DNA of 64,000 bases, from the NCBI GenBank assembly GCA_023678885.1, contig CM042965.1:33709777-33773776 (forward strand), read 5' to 3'. Within the stretch, counting starts at the first letter, position 1, and each line of letters opens with the position of its first letter. The translations under genes were made by a program, and so were the position numbers. The DNA comes from Pogostemon cablin. Lineage: Eukaryota > Streptophyta > Magnoliopsida > Lamiales > Lamiaceae. This document shows, in pieces, positions 1 to 11,303 of this stretch. Below the pieces are notes generated by a model. That model ran no database searches. It worked only from the letters and a program-made list of their open reading frames with translations, and was not told the DNA's origin.

Positions 1-385
1 ATAAGCAACAAATAACAAGGTATGACACATGAATAGAAAATCATAAAAGTTAACTTCATTGTCCGAAGAAGAAGAAAATCGTATGGATCTGATATGGATA
101 ACAGGGCATGTCATTTGCAGATATTTCAACATAATAGAGGGCAGATGAAAGGTTTAAGAGACCAAGCCCCAGTAACCCATCATAATTCAACATGATTAGC
201 AGCTGAGTTGATCATCAAACTAGATGCAAACACTTAATTGAAAAGAGATTGAGCAGCAAGATGTTTATTACTATTAATACTCGATTCAAATACATTAAGA
301 AATAGTTCTGTATATTTTGTACCCAAATTCAATTTAAACATTTTAGGTTAAGCAATTGAAATTGGAATCGATCATTAGAACAAAC

Positions 386-560
386 CTGACATGAGGATCC
401 ATGTCGAAATTCCTTATTTTGATCGGAGACGGAATACAACGATCGACCGACTTTCTGGAGAGTCATATTAACATCCGCCGCCAGGAGAACATCCGCTGAT
501 TGAGACCGCCGCCAGGAGACATCCGCCGGAACTTCGATATTGGAGTATTACGCAACAAAG
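386..560 (-). other. Possible 5' exon of a minus-strand gene (uncertain)
   Basis: Read on the minus strand, this GC-richer stretch has two candidate start codons (at 466 and 402) before a good splice donor, CAG followed by GTTTGTTC, at about 385. From 466 the frame is open for 27 codons to the donor; from 402 only 17 nt are coding. A direct repeat of the type CCGCCGCCAGGAG lies upstream. No following exon could be recognised in 1-385, which is AT-rich. The product is unknown. It could equally be a non-coding leader or chance. Confidence 0.22.
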
Positions 561-835
561 GGTAAGTTTGAGAAATCAAAATATATTTGTGTAGTACCCA
601 GTTATTTTTCTATTTTAACGTAGGCGAGAGTAATTATAGACAAAAGTGTGTATCCAACCGTAATAATCCCAAGTATTTTTTAGAATTTTTTTAGAAAAGT
701 ATTATCTTATTATTTAATTAATTGGTACTCAGATTTAAATTGGTTTCAAGTTGGGGCCGGAAAAATTATTAGTTTTATTAAAATTATTAATTTATCGAAT
801 ATTAATTTAACGAGATTCTACATTATATTATACTT

Positions 836-1022
836 ATAATATTGAAATGTGGAGCTTACCATTTCAATGCTAAGTATTTATACTTTGTGCTAGTATGAAT
901 TCCTTATAATTAATTATGTATAATTTTAATTTCGTTTCTAGACATCAATGATATAAAATATGATAAAGTACTACGTAGACTTGTGTAACACTCAAAATAT
1001 ATCAAGTGTTTACTCAAAATAT
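836..1022. repeat. Dispersed direct repeat, copy 1 (copy 2 at 2519-2712)
   Basis: About 190 bp containing a block from GAATTCCTTATAATTAATTA through AGACATCAATGATATAAA to CAAGTGTTTACTC. It recurs at 2519-2712 in the same orientation with small indels and scattered substitutions. A Stowaway-like MITE starts only 4 bp after copy 1 and is missing after copy 2. No coding potential is seen. Either a duplicated spacer or two members of an unclassified repeat family. Confidence 0.7.
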
Positions 1023-1025
1023 ATA

Positions 1026-1241
1026 CTCCCTCCGTCCCACACTAAGGGTAGTTTTTGTTTTTTGACACTTGGATTAACAAATATTATTATTTAATATGCA
1101 GTGGGTGGTTGTATTAGTGGGAGTTTGGGTCCCATATTTTAATTATATTAGTAGATGTGTGTGGGTCACATGTGTGTAAAAAAGGAAAATGGACTCTTTG
1201 GGTGGGACAACCAAAATGAAAAAAAGAGACTCTTTAGGGAG
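1026..1241. mobile_element. Stowaway-like MITE
   Basis: Starts CTCCCTCCGTCCC after a TA and ends at AGGGAGTA, giving a 216-bp element flanked by TA on both sides. The right terminal repeat has decayed. The internal motifs (TGTATTAGTGGGAG, GGGTCCCATATTTTAATT, CTTTGGGTGGGAC) recur in other copies in this window, for example 6173-6400. TA target sites and CTCCCTCCGT ends are typical of Tc1/mariner-derived MITEs of plants. Confidence 0.8.
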
Positions 1242-2518
1242 TACAGAATTTTAATTTCGTTTCTTGTGAATTCCTTGTACTATCTCTTACCATATAATCC
1301 CCGTAATACGGGGAATCATTATATATTTATTTGATAATAAATAATTTGAATTTATTAATTAAATTTTTTATTATAAATATTTTTATCTCATTATATAAGT
1401 GGTGAAAATGATGTTTTCAAAGTGATTCAAGGCCTACAAATCAATTTTTTATCATTTTAATATTTTTTATTTTCTTATTCATTCATTTATTCATTTAAAA
1501 TTAATAATAGATTAATACAATTAACTTTTCAATACACTTTGTTTAGAAAAATCTCACACGTCTTAAAATAATGTTTATGTTGTTTTCATTCATACATAAT
1601 GAATTAAATATTGGACATTGAAGCACCACACATGTAATAGTTGAACATAAAGCAAATACAAAATATTTTTTAAAAATTCTATTCAGAACCTAATTACAAT
1701 ACATATTGAAAAGGAATATTCAAATTAGAATTAAGAATCCGTAGACACCAAAATAAATATAATCAAGTAGGAAAAAAAAATTAAATTATTAAAAGAAAAG
1801 TTATAAAATAAACACCAACAATATTGTTCAAATGATAAAAATTGCAAATACTTACGAGCACATTAAGACACCAGTAAACAAAATTGTATACAAATTAAGT
1901 ATATCAATATGAACATCAATCACATTCTTCAAACAAAAATATATAAATGATTTATTTCCATAGAATAAAGTTCTTCGATATCGATTGAAGCTTTAAGTTT
2001 AAGACCCTTAATTTTCATGAGGAATCAAATGACAATATGAAGAAGTGAGCAAAAATTTCATCTTACTTGATATCTTTAATTCCATATACATTATGTAACC
2101 AAATCAATCACATTGTTTTTCCTTTAAATTTAGGAATATAATATGCTATAATAATAACACTCAACAAACAAATATAATTGATTATGATTTGCTCAGCAGC
2201 TCCAAAGTTTAGACTAAACTCCACCGCTGACTACACTGAAGACTTGAGTCGATCACCATCCACGGTGAAGTACGTGGAAGAGAATTTAAAGAGAATTTAG
2301 ACTTGACTTATACTAAAATATATTTAGATTTAAAAAAAAAAATATTCTAAAACATTAATTAAAATCTAATTAATAAGATATTGAATGTACTTTATATGAA
2401 TCTATAAAGGTATAAATTCACAAACGATTTAAAATTAAAATTACAAAAATTCAAAATTTCTGAAATTTTTAACTTGCCACATCATATCAGAGAAAATCTC
2501 ATTTAGTTGCTAGGAGAT
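1242..2518. other. AT-rich spacer, no gene seen
   Basis: Very AT-rich DNA without a convincing open reading frame, splice pattern or RNA gene. A slightly GC-richer patch at about 2200-2280 has no long frame. Confidence 0.6.
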
Positions 2519-2712
2519 AATATTGAAATATGGAGCTTATAACCATTTCAATGCTAATTATTTATACTTTGTGCTAGTATGAATTCCTTGTAATTAATTA
2601 TATATATAGAATTTTAATTTCGTTTCTAGACATCAATGATATAAATTATAAAATATGATAAAGTATTACGTAGACTTGTGTAACACTCAAAACATATCAA
2701 GTGTTTACTCTT
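2519..2712. repeat. Dispersed direct repeat, copy 2
   Basis: Second copy of the 836-1022 block, in the same orientation. It ends at the same CAAGTGTTTACTC motif and then runs into unrelated sequence instead of a MITE. Confidence 0.7.
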
Positions 2713-2794
2713 TTAATTACCGCTTTAGAAATAAGTTAAATTTGTATCATAGATAAAAAAAAAATAATAATAAAAAAATAAAAATTTTGTCACG

Positions 2795-3225
2795 TTAGGA
2801 ACAGTATATATTGTCGAAGAGTGTCTTTTATTTTTTTTCATATGGATTAAAAAGTATTGGTATTTTGTAAGAGTGTGGGCCCATTTGTTTAATTATATTA
2901 GTGGGTGTGTATGGATACCATATGTGTAAAAAAAAAGAGACTTTTTCGGTGAAACACCAAAAATGGAAAAAAAAAAAAAAGACTCTTTAAAGAGGACGGA
3001 GAGAGTATATACTATATAGTATATACTACCTCCGTCCCATGCAAAGGAGTGCTTTTACTTTTTGTACGTGAATTAAGAAGTATTAATATTATTTAATGTG
3101 TAGTGAATTGTTGTATTAATGGATGCGTAAGCCCCATATTTTAATTGTATTAGTGGGTGTTTGTGAGTGTCATGTGTGTAAAAAAAATGAAAGAGTACTC
3201 TTTGGGTGTGACGCCCAAAATGAAA
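2795..3225. mobile_element. Two adjacent degenerate Stowaway-like MITE copies
   Basis: The first copy (about 2795-3004) has lost its left end and finishes with GGACGGAGAGAGTA. The second begins with CTACCTCCGTCCC at about 3030 and runs through the family motifs (TTGTATTAATGG, CTTTGGGTGTGACGCCC). It stops at about 3225, where LINE-like sequence takes over without the expected right terminal repeat, so it is truncated. Confidence 0.65.
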
Positions 3226-3227
3226 AA

Positions 3228-3710
3228 CTTGAGAAGTTGGAATGATGCTCTCTTGACTAAGGCTTTGTGGGATATTCACCTCAACAAATAGTCTCTGTGA
3301 GTTCGTTGGATTCATTCTAGGTATCTGATTGGACATTCTTGCTGGAATGCGTGCCCTTGTTATTTTGCTTCTTACTCTTGGCGATCCCTTATTGCCGTGT
3401 GGAAGAGAGTAGATATAAATGTTGGTCCCTCTCGTGATATGTTGTATGAGGTCACCAGTTGTGTTAAGAATGACAAGTTGAATGTTTCTCTAATTTACAA
3501 GCTAGCGGTCGCATAAATGCAGTCATATTTGACAATGTTAGCACCTCCACGACATAACTAGTAGATCGAATCATTTTAGAAATGTATAGATTAGAGTTGT
3601 TATTTTAATTTCTTTGTGCTCTTGCCCTAGTTTTAGGGTGATTTGCTTTTGTTTGGAGTTGTAAACTTTTGAACTAAAGTGTGAATAATATTTACATTTT
3701 TCAGAAATAA
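3228..3710 (+). pseudogene. LINE retrotransposon remnant (3' end of the RT ORF)
   Basis: Translation gives WNDALLTKALWDIH followed, after in-frame stops, by VRWIHSRYLIG. This resembles the segment after the reverse transcriptase in plant L1-type LINEs, just before the zf-RVT region, where WN-ALL-K-LW-I and VRWVH-YL are conserved. The frame has at least two stops within 30 codons, so it is dead. The following AT-rich sequence, ending near GTGTGAATAATATTTACAT, looks like a LINE 3' tail. It directly abuts a truncated MITE. Confidence 0.6.
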
Positions 3711-4295
3711 TAGATTTGTTAAATTTTATTCTCGATCTCCAGTTTAAATAAAAAATATTTGAGTGTATATATATAGAGTTGCATTCTGAATTAAAAATTT
3801 TACGTGGACTAATAATATGTACATTTAATTTAATAAATCATATCATATAGGAGTATTATGTAAATGTCAAACGTATACTAATTTTAGAGTTCGACTGATA
3901 TGCATAAGGTGTACCGGTGTATTTGGACAATTCTAATTTTTAGATTAAATTTTAATTTAATTTCAATCATTAAATAAAATAAAATAATAAAAAAGATAAA
4001 ATAAATAACTATATACTAAACCTTAATTTATACCTATAAACTCTAGGTGCACCCGATGCACTCTAAAATTATCCCTAATTTTATGTAAAGTTTTACAATT
4101 TAATAATATTTTTTATTTTAAAAATAAATTTTTAATTACATAGACTTAAGTAATAAGATCAAATTGTACATTATTAAATTGAAAATTAAAGGGTCACCAT
4201 TAAAATAGAGGTAAGATACTATATATTTGAGAGTAGGCTAATTATTCGATGCGTTTGGATTCACCGTTTACCCACTTTTAAAAAATATACACATT

Positions 4296-4298
<3 letters not shown>

Positions 4299-4385
<87 letters not shown>
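4299..4385. repeat. (TA)n microsatellite
   Basis: About 43 uninterrupted TA units. Open frames across it encode only alternating Ile/Tyr and are not genes. Confidence 0.97.
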
Positions 4386-4388
<3 letters not shown>

Positions 4389-4833
4389 GAATAAAAATGT
4401 ATATACTATGTTTGACAAATTTTCCGTTAGTTTATTTTTAAATAAAATTGAATATTTTTTTTTAATGAAAATTGAATATGAAAAAATTATATAATTATTG
4501 AAAAACATGGTATATAAACTATTGAATAAAACTATTGAATAAAAATTTATGAGTTGATATTAGGTGCACTAGGGTGCAAGAGTGCACCCATATGTATTTA
4601 ACTTTTTATTCTATTTTGTATACATGTTATTTTATTTTGTATACGTGTTTCTTAATAATTGTATACTTTTTTCACACTAAGTTTTTCATTAAAAAAACTA
4701 GCATCCATATGTGTATAACTTTTTATTCAATAATATATACATATTTTTTTTAATAATTGTATATTTTTTAACACTCAATTTTTCATTAAAAACTAACAAT
4801 TAAATTATATATATTTTTATTCATAATTGTATA

Positions 4834-5073
4834 CTCCCTCCGGCCACATACAAGGTATCCATTTCACTATTCCTGGCGTCCGCTTCAAATGTATCAATTT
4901 CCTTTATTTAGTAAAGAAAGTAACACAATATGACCAACCACTTCCCTCTAATACAACTACCCACTTTATCTATAATAATAATACTCCTTAATCCACGTGC
5001 AAAAAACAAATAAAGACTTAGAGCTGTCCACGAACAAACAGCAAATGATTACCTTTCAAGTGGTCGGAGAAAG
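4834..5073. mobile_element. Stowaway-like MITE (second subfamily)
   Basis: Begins CTCCCTCCGGCCACATACAAGG after TA and ends GTGGTCGGAGAAAG before TA, 240 bp. The inside (AATACAACTACCCACTTTATC, CTCCTTAATCCACGTGC) is the reverse complement of the other subfamily's core. The surrounding 3.7-6.1 kb is AT-rich, with short repeats of the type GGTGCACC, and no gene. Confidence 0.75.
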
Positions 5074-5863
5074 TATATTTTTGTTTATATTTGTATACAT
5101 TTTTAAAGTAGATGCACCCGCGTATTAGCCAAAATTTACTAGCGACTTTCCTACTGCTCCCATCCTACGTGTTGAGTCGCCTGTTATAATAGCGATCTCA
5201 ATAAATAACAATAAAATAATATTAAAATAATTAAATTGATATTAAATAGAATACTATAATATTTAAATTATTTATGAGTTGATATTTGTATACATGGGTA
5301 CACAAGTATGCTTATATGTGTATTAATTATTAATATTTATGTATATATTTTTCTAATAAAAGTATAACATTTTTATATTCAATTTTTTCAATAAAATATT
5401 TAAAGAAAATTCGTGAATAGTGTCTAAGTTTTTGTTTATATTTTCTGTAGAGAAATATTATTATTTTATATAAACTGGATAGTTGTATTAGTTGTGGCTA
5501 TTTGATATGTGTGGGGCCTTTTTGTCAAAAAAATAAATAAATATCTTTAAAATTGATTACCAAAATTATTAAACGGATACATTGTCACCGGACGAAAAGT
5601 ACTAAATACTGCCTCCATCCTATAAATATTTTTATTTTTTGTTCTCACACAAAAGTTCTCAAATCCTAAAAAAGTAAATAAAAAATAAAATAAAATAAAT
5701 AAAACAACAATCTATTCATTTTATTTTTTTTAAAAATCACTTATATTTAACATAATTTATCATTTATTCACTAAAAATAAAAAATCATAATATTTCTAAA
5801 AGTTACAATTATCTTAATCTTCGTGTTCAGTCCACGGTAAAAAAAATCAAAACAAAAGAAGTA

Positions 5864-6122
5864 CTCTCTCCGTCCCATTAAAGTCTGCGCCCCCATCCCA
5901 ATATATATATATATATATAATTTTTAGGGGTATAATGATATTTTTTGTAATAATAAATAGTAAATGATAAAGTGTGTTCAGTATATTAGGTAGAAGTGAT
6001 TTTTTTTAAAATTAAAGTGTATGAAGAATAATAATTGTGTTTGACTTTTTATTTTTTTAAATATGTTCAAACTTTTGTGGATCAACTAAAAATAGAAAGT
6101 GTGACAAATGAGACAGAAGGAG
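5864..6122. mobile_element. Stowaway-like MITE
   Basis: Starts CTCTCTCCGTCCCATTAAAG after TA and ends GACAGAAGGAG before TA, 259 bp. The terminal inverted repeats are imperfect. It lies about 50 bp left of another copy (6173-6400). Confidence 0.7.
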
Positions 6123-6172
6123 TATAATTTAAATATTAAATTATTTAAATATTATTATATTATATTTACATA

Positions 6173-6400
6173 CTCCCTCTGTCCCACACTAAGAGTAGTT
6201 TTTGCTTTTTAACACGTGGATTAAGGAATATTATTATTTAATGTGTAGTGGATAGTGGTATTAGTGGGAGTATGAGTCCCATATTTTAATTGTATTAGTG
6301 GTGTATGTGGGTCCCATGTGTGTGAAAAAGGAAGGTGGACTCTTTGGGTGGGACGTCCAAAATGAAAAAAAAAAAGATTCTTTAAGTAGGACGGAGGGAG
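6173..6400. mobile_element. Stowaway-like MITE, well preserved
   Basis: Starts CTCCCTCTGTCCCACACTAA and ends GGACGGAGGGAG, flanked by TA at both ends, 228 bp. It closely matches the copy at 1026-1241. Only about 240 bp separate it from the first leader exon of the PLAC8-family gene, so it may form part of that upstream region. Confidence 0.85.
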
Positions 6401-7220
6401 TATCAATTTAATTATTTTAAATATTATTTTATTATTATTTGTTGATGTCGCCGTTACAACTGGCGACTTAATTTGTGAAAATCCAGAACAATTGGAAAGT
6501 CGCCAGTAGTGCTGGCGACTCACTTAAAAAATTAAAGTCCTGCAGAATAATCATATACTTATGATTAAAAGAATTTTTAAACTACAATAGTCAATTAAAT
6601 TAGCCTGATAATTTTATCAATTTGTCTTTGAATAATTCATCTAATACAGTAGTTTGAATAATTTCATCTCAATTCTCACCTAAGAAACACGCTTTCCTCC
6701 CTCCGCCTTCACTTCTCTTTCACCTCATCTTGATCCGTCTCTCAACTTCCCAATTTACTTTTAAGTTTAAGAATCCCTACTGAGCATTTCAATTTCCCAA
6801 TTTTCATCTTAATTGGGCATTTCCCCCTCATCCTCTACTTTCGAGTAGAAAGCGAAAACACTGAGGTATGTATCTTCCACTCCCTCACAGTATGTATACA
6901 GATTTTTATGTGTTAGGATAGTTTTTGTACTCCATAAGGTGTTCGATGAATTGTTTCAAAGACAATTATATAACTGCTACACATATTTATTGTGTGATAT
7001 GCATGTGTTTTTTTTTTTATTTCAAGCAGCAAGCATCCACATACATATTATTAAGCTCAGACTGTCTGTGTAATCACACTTTCAGAGGATATTAATGGTA
7101 AAATTGTGTTCATCAATGAGGTATGTTGGCAAAGTAAAGTACAGATGGAAATAAATAAAATTTCAAAAGCACTCTGTTTTACTGTGGTTAGAAAGAAAAA
7201 GAACTGTTCCTCTACTTTCT

Positions 7221-7384
7221 TACGTCCCATAAAAGTTGACACACTTTCCTTTTTGGTTTGTCCTATTAAAGTTGACACATTTCTTTTTTAATACATGGAA
7301 CCCACACAAAAATAATTAATCTATTCTCATGGGCCCCATATATCACCTCTAATACAAATACCCACTACACATTAATGGTGTTGT
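7221..7384. mobile_element. Degenerate half of a Stowaway-like MITE
   Basis: Contains ACGTCCCATAAAAGTTGACAC, the repeated TGTCCTATTAAAGTTGACAC motif and the core CCACTACACATTAATG of the subfamily also found at 33786-34037. The right half and terminal repeat are missing. Confidence 0.6.
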
Positions 7385-7541
7385 ATATTTGTTTGTAAAT
7401 GTATCCGAATTATAGATGTGGCGATCAAATTCAGAACTTGTATGAATAAGGTAACCCTGCTGAATTAGTTTCATAGATTGTGGCTAGTTTTCGGAAGGAT
7501 GAAATTGTTGATATTGAGATATTCTATCACTGTGTGTACTG

Positions 7542-7711
7542 CTTCTTGGTTTAAGATTTTAATTTTCCAGCTGTGAATTCTAGGATTTTTGCTTTTTGGA
7601 TTTTCTTCTGTTCTTTCTTCTTTCCGCTTCTTGGTTTAAGATTTTAATTTTCCAGCTGTGAATTCTAGGATTTTTGCTTTTTGGATTTTCTTCTGTTCTT
7701 TCTTCTTTCCG
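7542..7711. repeat. Perfect 85-bp tandem duplication
   Basis: Positions 7542-7626 and 7627-7711 are identical by eye, starting CTTCTTGGTTTAAGATTTTA and ending CTTCTTTCCG. The absence of differences points to a recent event. It lies in the predicted leader intron of the PLAC8-family gene and carries pyrimidine-rich tracts. Confidence 0.95.
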
Positions 7712-7900
7712 GATATTGGGTTGTTTAATTTTACTTTAGATGAATGCAGCTAAGTTGTTGATGACCTAACTTAGTTAATTGGGTTGGTTCTCCAATTTTA
7801 CAGCTCACTGGTATGTGATTGTTAAAGTCAAAAGGGAGAAGGATTGGGAATGATTTGCTGGTGTAGTTAGTTTTGACCAGAGGAATCACAGAAAGGCCAC

Positions 7901-9604
7901 ATGGTTTCAACAGATAATGGAAAGAATGGTGTGGGATATGAGGAATCTAGTGTTGGTAAAGTTAAGAATCACACCACTCTGCATATCTCGACTTCTCAAA
8001 GAGGTCTTATAAGTGATGAAACTTCGGAGAAAGAGTTCAATGGAGGTTTTTCTGCTCTCTCTAAAAGGCTACGGTTCCTTAAGTTTGGTAATTTGGCTTC
8101 ACCATCTGCCAGGTTTCAACGGATTGCCGAGGAGAGGGATGAGGTTTCACGGACTGTACCTTCTTCTAGCAGTCTTCATATCCGCGAGCGTTTTCATAGG
8201 ATCTTTTCCCGAAAATTGGACTGGAATAATCTGAGGAGAATTTGCAAAGAATGGATTAGGGATCCCATGAACATGGCTCTTTTTATCTGGATTGTTGGTG
8301 TTGCTGTTTCTGGTGCTATTTTGTTCATGGTGATGATTGGAATGTTGAACCATGCCCTCCCAAAGAAGTCGCAGAGGGATGCCTGGTTTGAAGTCAATAA
8401 TCAGATTCTCAATGCTCTATTCACTCTCATGTGTTTATACCAACACCCTAAACGAATATATCACCTGGCCTTACTTCTGAGGTGGAGATCAGAAGATGTG
8501 CTGAAGCTCCGGAAAGTTTACTGTAAGCACGGTACCTATAAACCACACGAGTGGGCCCACATGATGGTGGTTGTGATTTTACTCAATGTAAACTGCTTTG
8601 CTCAATATGCATTGTGCGGTCTCAACTTAGGGTACAAGAGGTCAGAGAGACCTCCTATAGGGGTTGGAATATGTATATCTGTCGCAATTGGTGCCCCTGC
8701 AGTTGCTGGAGTTTACGCTATGCTTAGCCCTTTAGGGAAAGATTACGAAACTGAAATAGATGAAGAAACACAAAATCGAGTTACCACCGAAGGTAGTAGT
8801 AGTAGTATGGCAGATCAATCTAGGAGACAATCACTTGAAAAGAGATTCTCATTTGCATCTAGAAATGAGGAAAGCACTGTGGTGACTAGACCACGTTGGA
8901 GTGGAGGTGTTCTTGATTTCTGGGATGATATTTCTTTAGCCTATCTTTCATTATTCTGTAGCTTCTGTGTTTTTGGATGGAATATGGAGAGACTTGGACT
9001 TGGCAATATGTATGTGCACATTGCGACTTTTCTTCTATTTTGTATGGCTCCGTTTTGGATCTTCAATCTGGCTGCTGTTAATATTGACAATGAGACTGTA
9101 AGGGAGGCATTAGGTATCACTGGGATTTTCCTGTGTGTGTTCGGTTTACTCTATGGAGGCTTTTGGAGAATTCAAATGCGTAAGAGATATAATTTGCCTT
9201 CGTACCAATTCTGTTGTGGTAAACCAGCTGTGAGCGATTGTGCTCTGTGGCTTTTCTGCTGCTGGTGTTCTCTAGCTCAGGAAGTGAGAACTGGGAATGC
9301 ATATGATATTGTGGAGGACAAGTTTTGTCAGAAAAAGAGCGATGGCGAGCAGCAGGGCTTGTCACCATTAAATCGGGAAAATGGTGAATTTGAGTTCAGA
9401 TCTCATCCTAGTTCTCCTTTCGTGAACAGCCCTTCTCCGTCCCGTATCACAAAGGCTAACGCCCCGAGCCCCACCCGATTTCCCCGGGAGTACAACAGTC
9501 CAGGAAGGCAGCTTCCTTTAATTGAAGAGGAGTCTTTGAAAAGAGGTAACGATGAAACGGTGAGACCACCGAGTCCTGCAGTAATTCAACGAGAAGAGGT
9601 GTAA
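7901..9604 (+). CDS. PLAC8-family (DUF2985 plus Cys-rich PLAC8) membrane protein
   Basis: A 567-aa protein from one uninterrupted frame. Residues 1-115 are polar. A membrane segment follows at about 125-148, then the conserved DUF2985-like region with MCLYQHPKRIYHLALLLRW. More hydrophobic segments lie near 220-243, 255-275, 344-360, 370-393 and 403-423. The PLAC8 Cys-rich motif is at about 437-462, with FCCGKP (C438, C439) and FCCWCSLAQEVRTGNAYDI. The C-terminal 90 residues are Ser/Pro-rich and probably cytosolic. The length fits the plant DUF2985-PLAC8 proteins, which are integral membrane proteins of uncertain function; other PLAC8 proteins act in cell-size control and in cadmium or calcium handling. 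The ATG at 7901 is chosen because the frame is complete from it and an acceptor lies about 100 bp upstream. Functional assignment beyond family is not possible. Confidence 0.93.
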   Translation: MVSTDNGKNGVGYEESSVGKVKNHTTLHISTSQRGLISDETSEKEFNGGFSALSKRLRFLKFGNLASPSARFQRIAEERDEVSRTVPSSSSLHIRERFHRIFSRKLDWNNLRRICKEWIRDPMNMALFIWIVGVAVSGAILFMVMIGMLNHALPKKSQRDAWFEVNNQILNALFTLMCLYQHPKRIYHLALLLRWRSEDVLKLRKVYCKHGTYKPHEWAHMMVVVILLNVNCFAQYALCGLNLGYKRSERPPIGVGICISVAIGAPAVAGVYAMLSPLGKDYETEIDEETQNRVTTEGSSSSMADQSRRQSLEKRFSFASRNEESTVVTRPRWSGGVLDFWDDISLAYLSLFCSFCVFGWNMERLGLGNMYVHIATFLLFCMAPFWIFNLAAVNIDNETVREALGITGIFLCVFGLLYGGFWRIQMRKRYNLPSYQFCCGKPAVSDCALWLFCCWCSLAQEVRTGNAYDIVEDKFCQKKSDGEQQGLSPLNRENGEFEFRSHPSSPFVNSPSPSRITKANAPSPTRFPREYNSPGRQLPLIEEESLKRGNDETVRPPSPAVIQREEV

Positions 9605-11040
9605 CTCAAGCTCAGGCTAGTTTTGAATTGTCTCATACTTTGTGATATTGATACTTGTAGTATGTTTTTGTTGTAGATTGCTCAATTGTTGTGTATATAT
9701 TTCTATGCCAATTTGATCTTCGATCTTATGTTATTATGTGAATATGAAAGTCTTTTGTGAGATTGTTTCACTTTTTCTTGGTTAAATCACTTTTCTTTTA
9801 GAATTTGTAACTTTTAATTAATTCTACGAGTCGCCATTGTCGTTAAGTTTTTTTAGTGAAACTGAGGAAAATTGCTGAGATTAAGAAGAAGAAAAAAACG
9901 AAGAATCTTAAAAAAGATCAACTATACGTTGATGTTCCTGAATCACTAAAATGGCTCGATACAGCAACCATGTAATAATTATAAAAAAATACTTTTTTAT
10001 TTTTTTTATCCGTCTTACTAATTATTTATGAAATAGTTCAATCGGTTGGTTATTATTTTTTCTTAGTATCACTTTTATTAAAACTGTTACTTACATTTTA
10101 TCAATTTTATAAATTCTTCGTGATATTAACCTTTGTAATTAGTTATCAATTTTTTTATTAAAGATGTTATCTCTTTTCATTTATATATACTATAAACTGT
10201 TCATTAAATAGTTCACATCACCGTTATCAATTTTCATTAATCGGGTATTACTTTTCTAATAAAAATTATCACTTCTTATCTTCTCACTTACGAGTACTCA
10301 CATTAAGTCTTTATCATATTATTAATTATTCATAACATGATTCAAATAAAAAGTTATCACTTTCATTTTATCAGTATTTTTTTATCTTAAAAAAATATAT
10401 TACTACTTTTAAAAAATATTATCACATTTTATAAATTTATAATATTTAAATTAAAAAATAAATTAAATGAATAATAAATTACATTTTTAAATGATAAAAA
10501 ATAAATTAAATAAAAAAAACATAAAAAACACATGGAAGACCTAATTAGTTTTCCTTACATAATTAATTAGTTATCATTTTTTTAATAAAAATATTATCAC
10601 TTTCCATTTATACTATAAATTGTCAATAAAATACATTTAAACTCTATTAAAATATTATTAATTCTATTTATGGTAAAGAATAATTTGTATACTCTTATTA
10701 TCACTTCTTAATTATCGCACGACCAAGACGCGAATGAGGGAGTATGTTTTGTTAAAAAAAAGTTGGAATAAATTAGGCAACAATTAATCCTGGATTGCAA
10801 TTTGGCAAATCTAAGAAGTCCAAATACGACCGAGTTCGAAATTAAGACCAACTTGTCAAGCAGCGGAAAGTCATACCTCATAACTCATAACCTAGACGTA
10901 GAAGGAACACACATGACAGTTATTACTGTTATATTCACGAATCCCTTTTCACCCCTATTACCTTCTTTCATTTTTCAAGATCGTTTTATTTTATTTTTTT
11001 AATTAATTCAATTTTAAGGGAAAAAAAGAATAAAAAAACG
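9605..11040. other. Spacer: 3' UTR of the PLAC8-family gene, then AT-rich repeat debris
   Basis: The first 180 bp are T-rich and look like a 3' UTR. From about 10010 to 10740 the DNA holds scattered motifs such as TTATCACTTTTNATTA and ATGATAACT-like blocks that recur in fold-back elements at 26625-26876 and 52040-52290. They are too degenerate to delimit. A (GGGCA)-rich patch occurs at about 11046-11064. No gene is seen. Confidence 0.55.
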
Positions 11041-11143
11041 CGGCTGGGCAGGGCAGGGCAGGGCTGCTATATTCTTTCTTTGTTTCCAATCCGAGTGATT
11101 TAAGAAGCCCGACTTGCTGTCTCCACCACTTGTTCATTTATGT

Positions 11144-11152
11144 AAACCCTAA
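11144..11152 (+). promoter_or_regulatory. Telo-box (AAACCCTAA) upstream of the kinase
   Basis: AAACCCTAA about 150 bp before the chosen start codon. In plants this motif is common near transcription starts of genes expressed in dividing cells. Whether it lies in promoter or leader is not known. Confidence 0.4.
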
Positions 11153-11303
11153 ACTAATATTTACTGCTAAACACCTCTCCTCTCAGCCTCAAGAAAATAG
11201 AAATAAAGTTATTCAACTGAATCTTTCTCCCCCCTTTCCTTTTCTGGTTCAATTGAATTCTCCTTCACTTGTCCGGATTCTATTGCCCCCAATTTGGAGC
11301 ACC

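Larger units (their letters stand above)
6640..7803 (+). promoter_or_regulatory. Predicted 5' leader exon and leader intron of the PLAC8-family gene
   Basis: A pyrimidine-rich stretch (about 6650-6860) with no long frame ends in CTGAG followed by GTATGT at 6867, a good donor. A TTTTACAG acceptor occurs at 7796-7803, about 100 bp before the start codon. This suggests a non-coding first exon and a roughly 940-bp leader intron. Inside the intron are a degenerate MITE half (about 7221-7384) and a perfect 85-bp tandem duplication. The transcription start was not identified. Confidence 0.5.

Noticed and set aside
11130..11303. In-frame N-terminal extension of the kinase
   Set aside because: The ATG at 11304 is in ACCATGG context and directly precedes the kinase fold. 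The 58 extra residues look like translated leader, with a telo-box in it.
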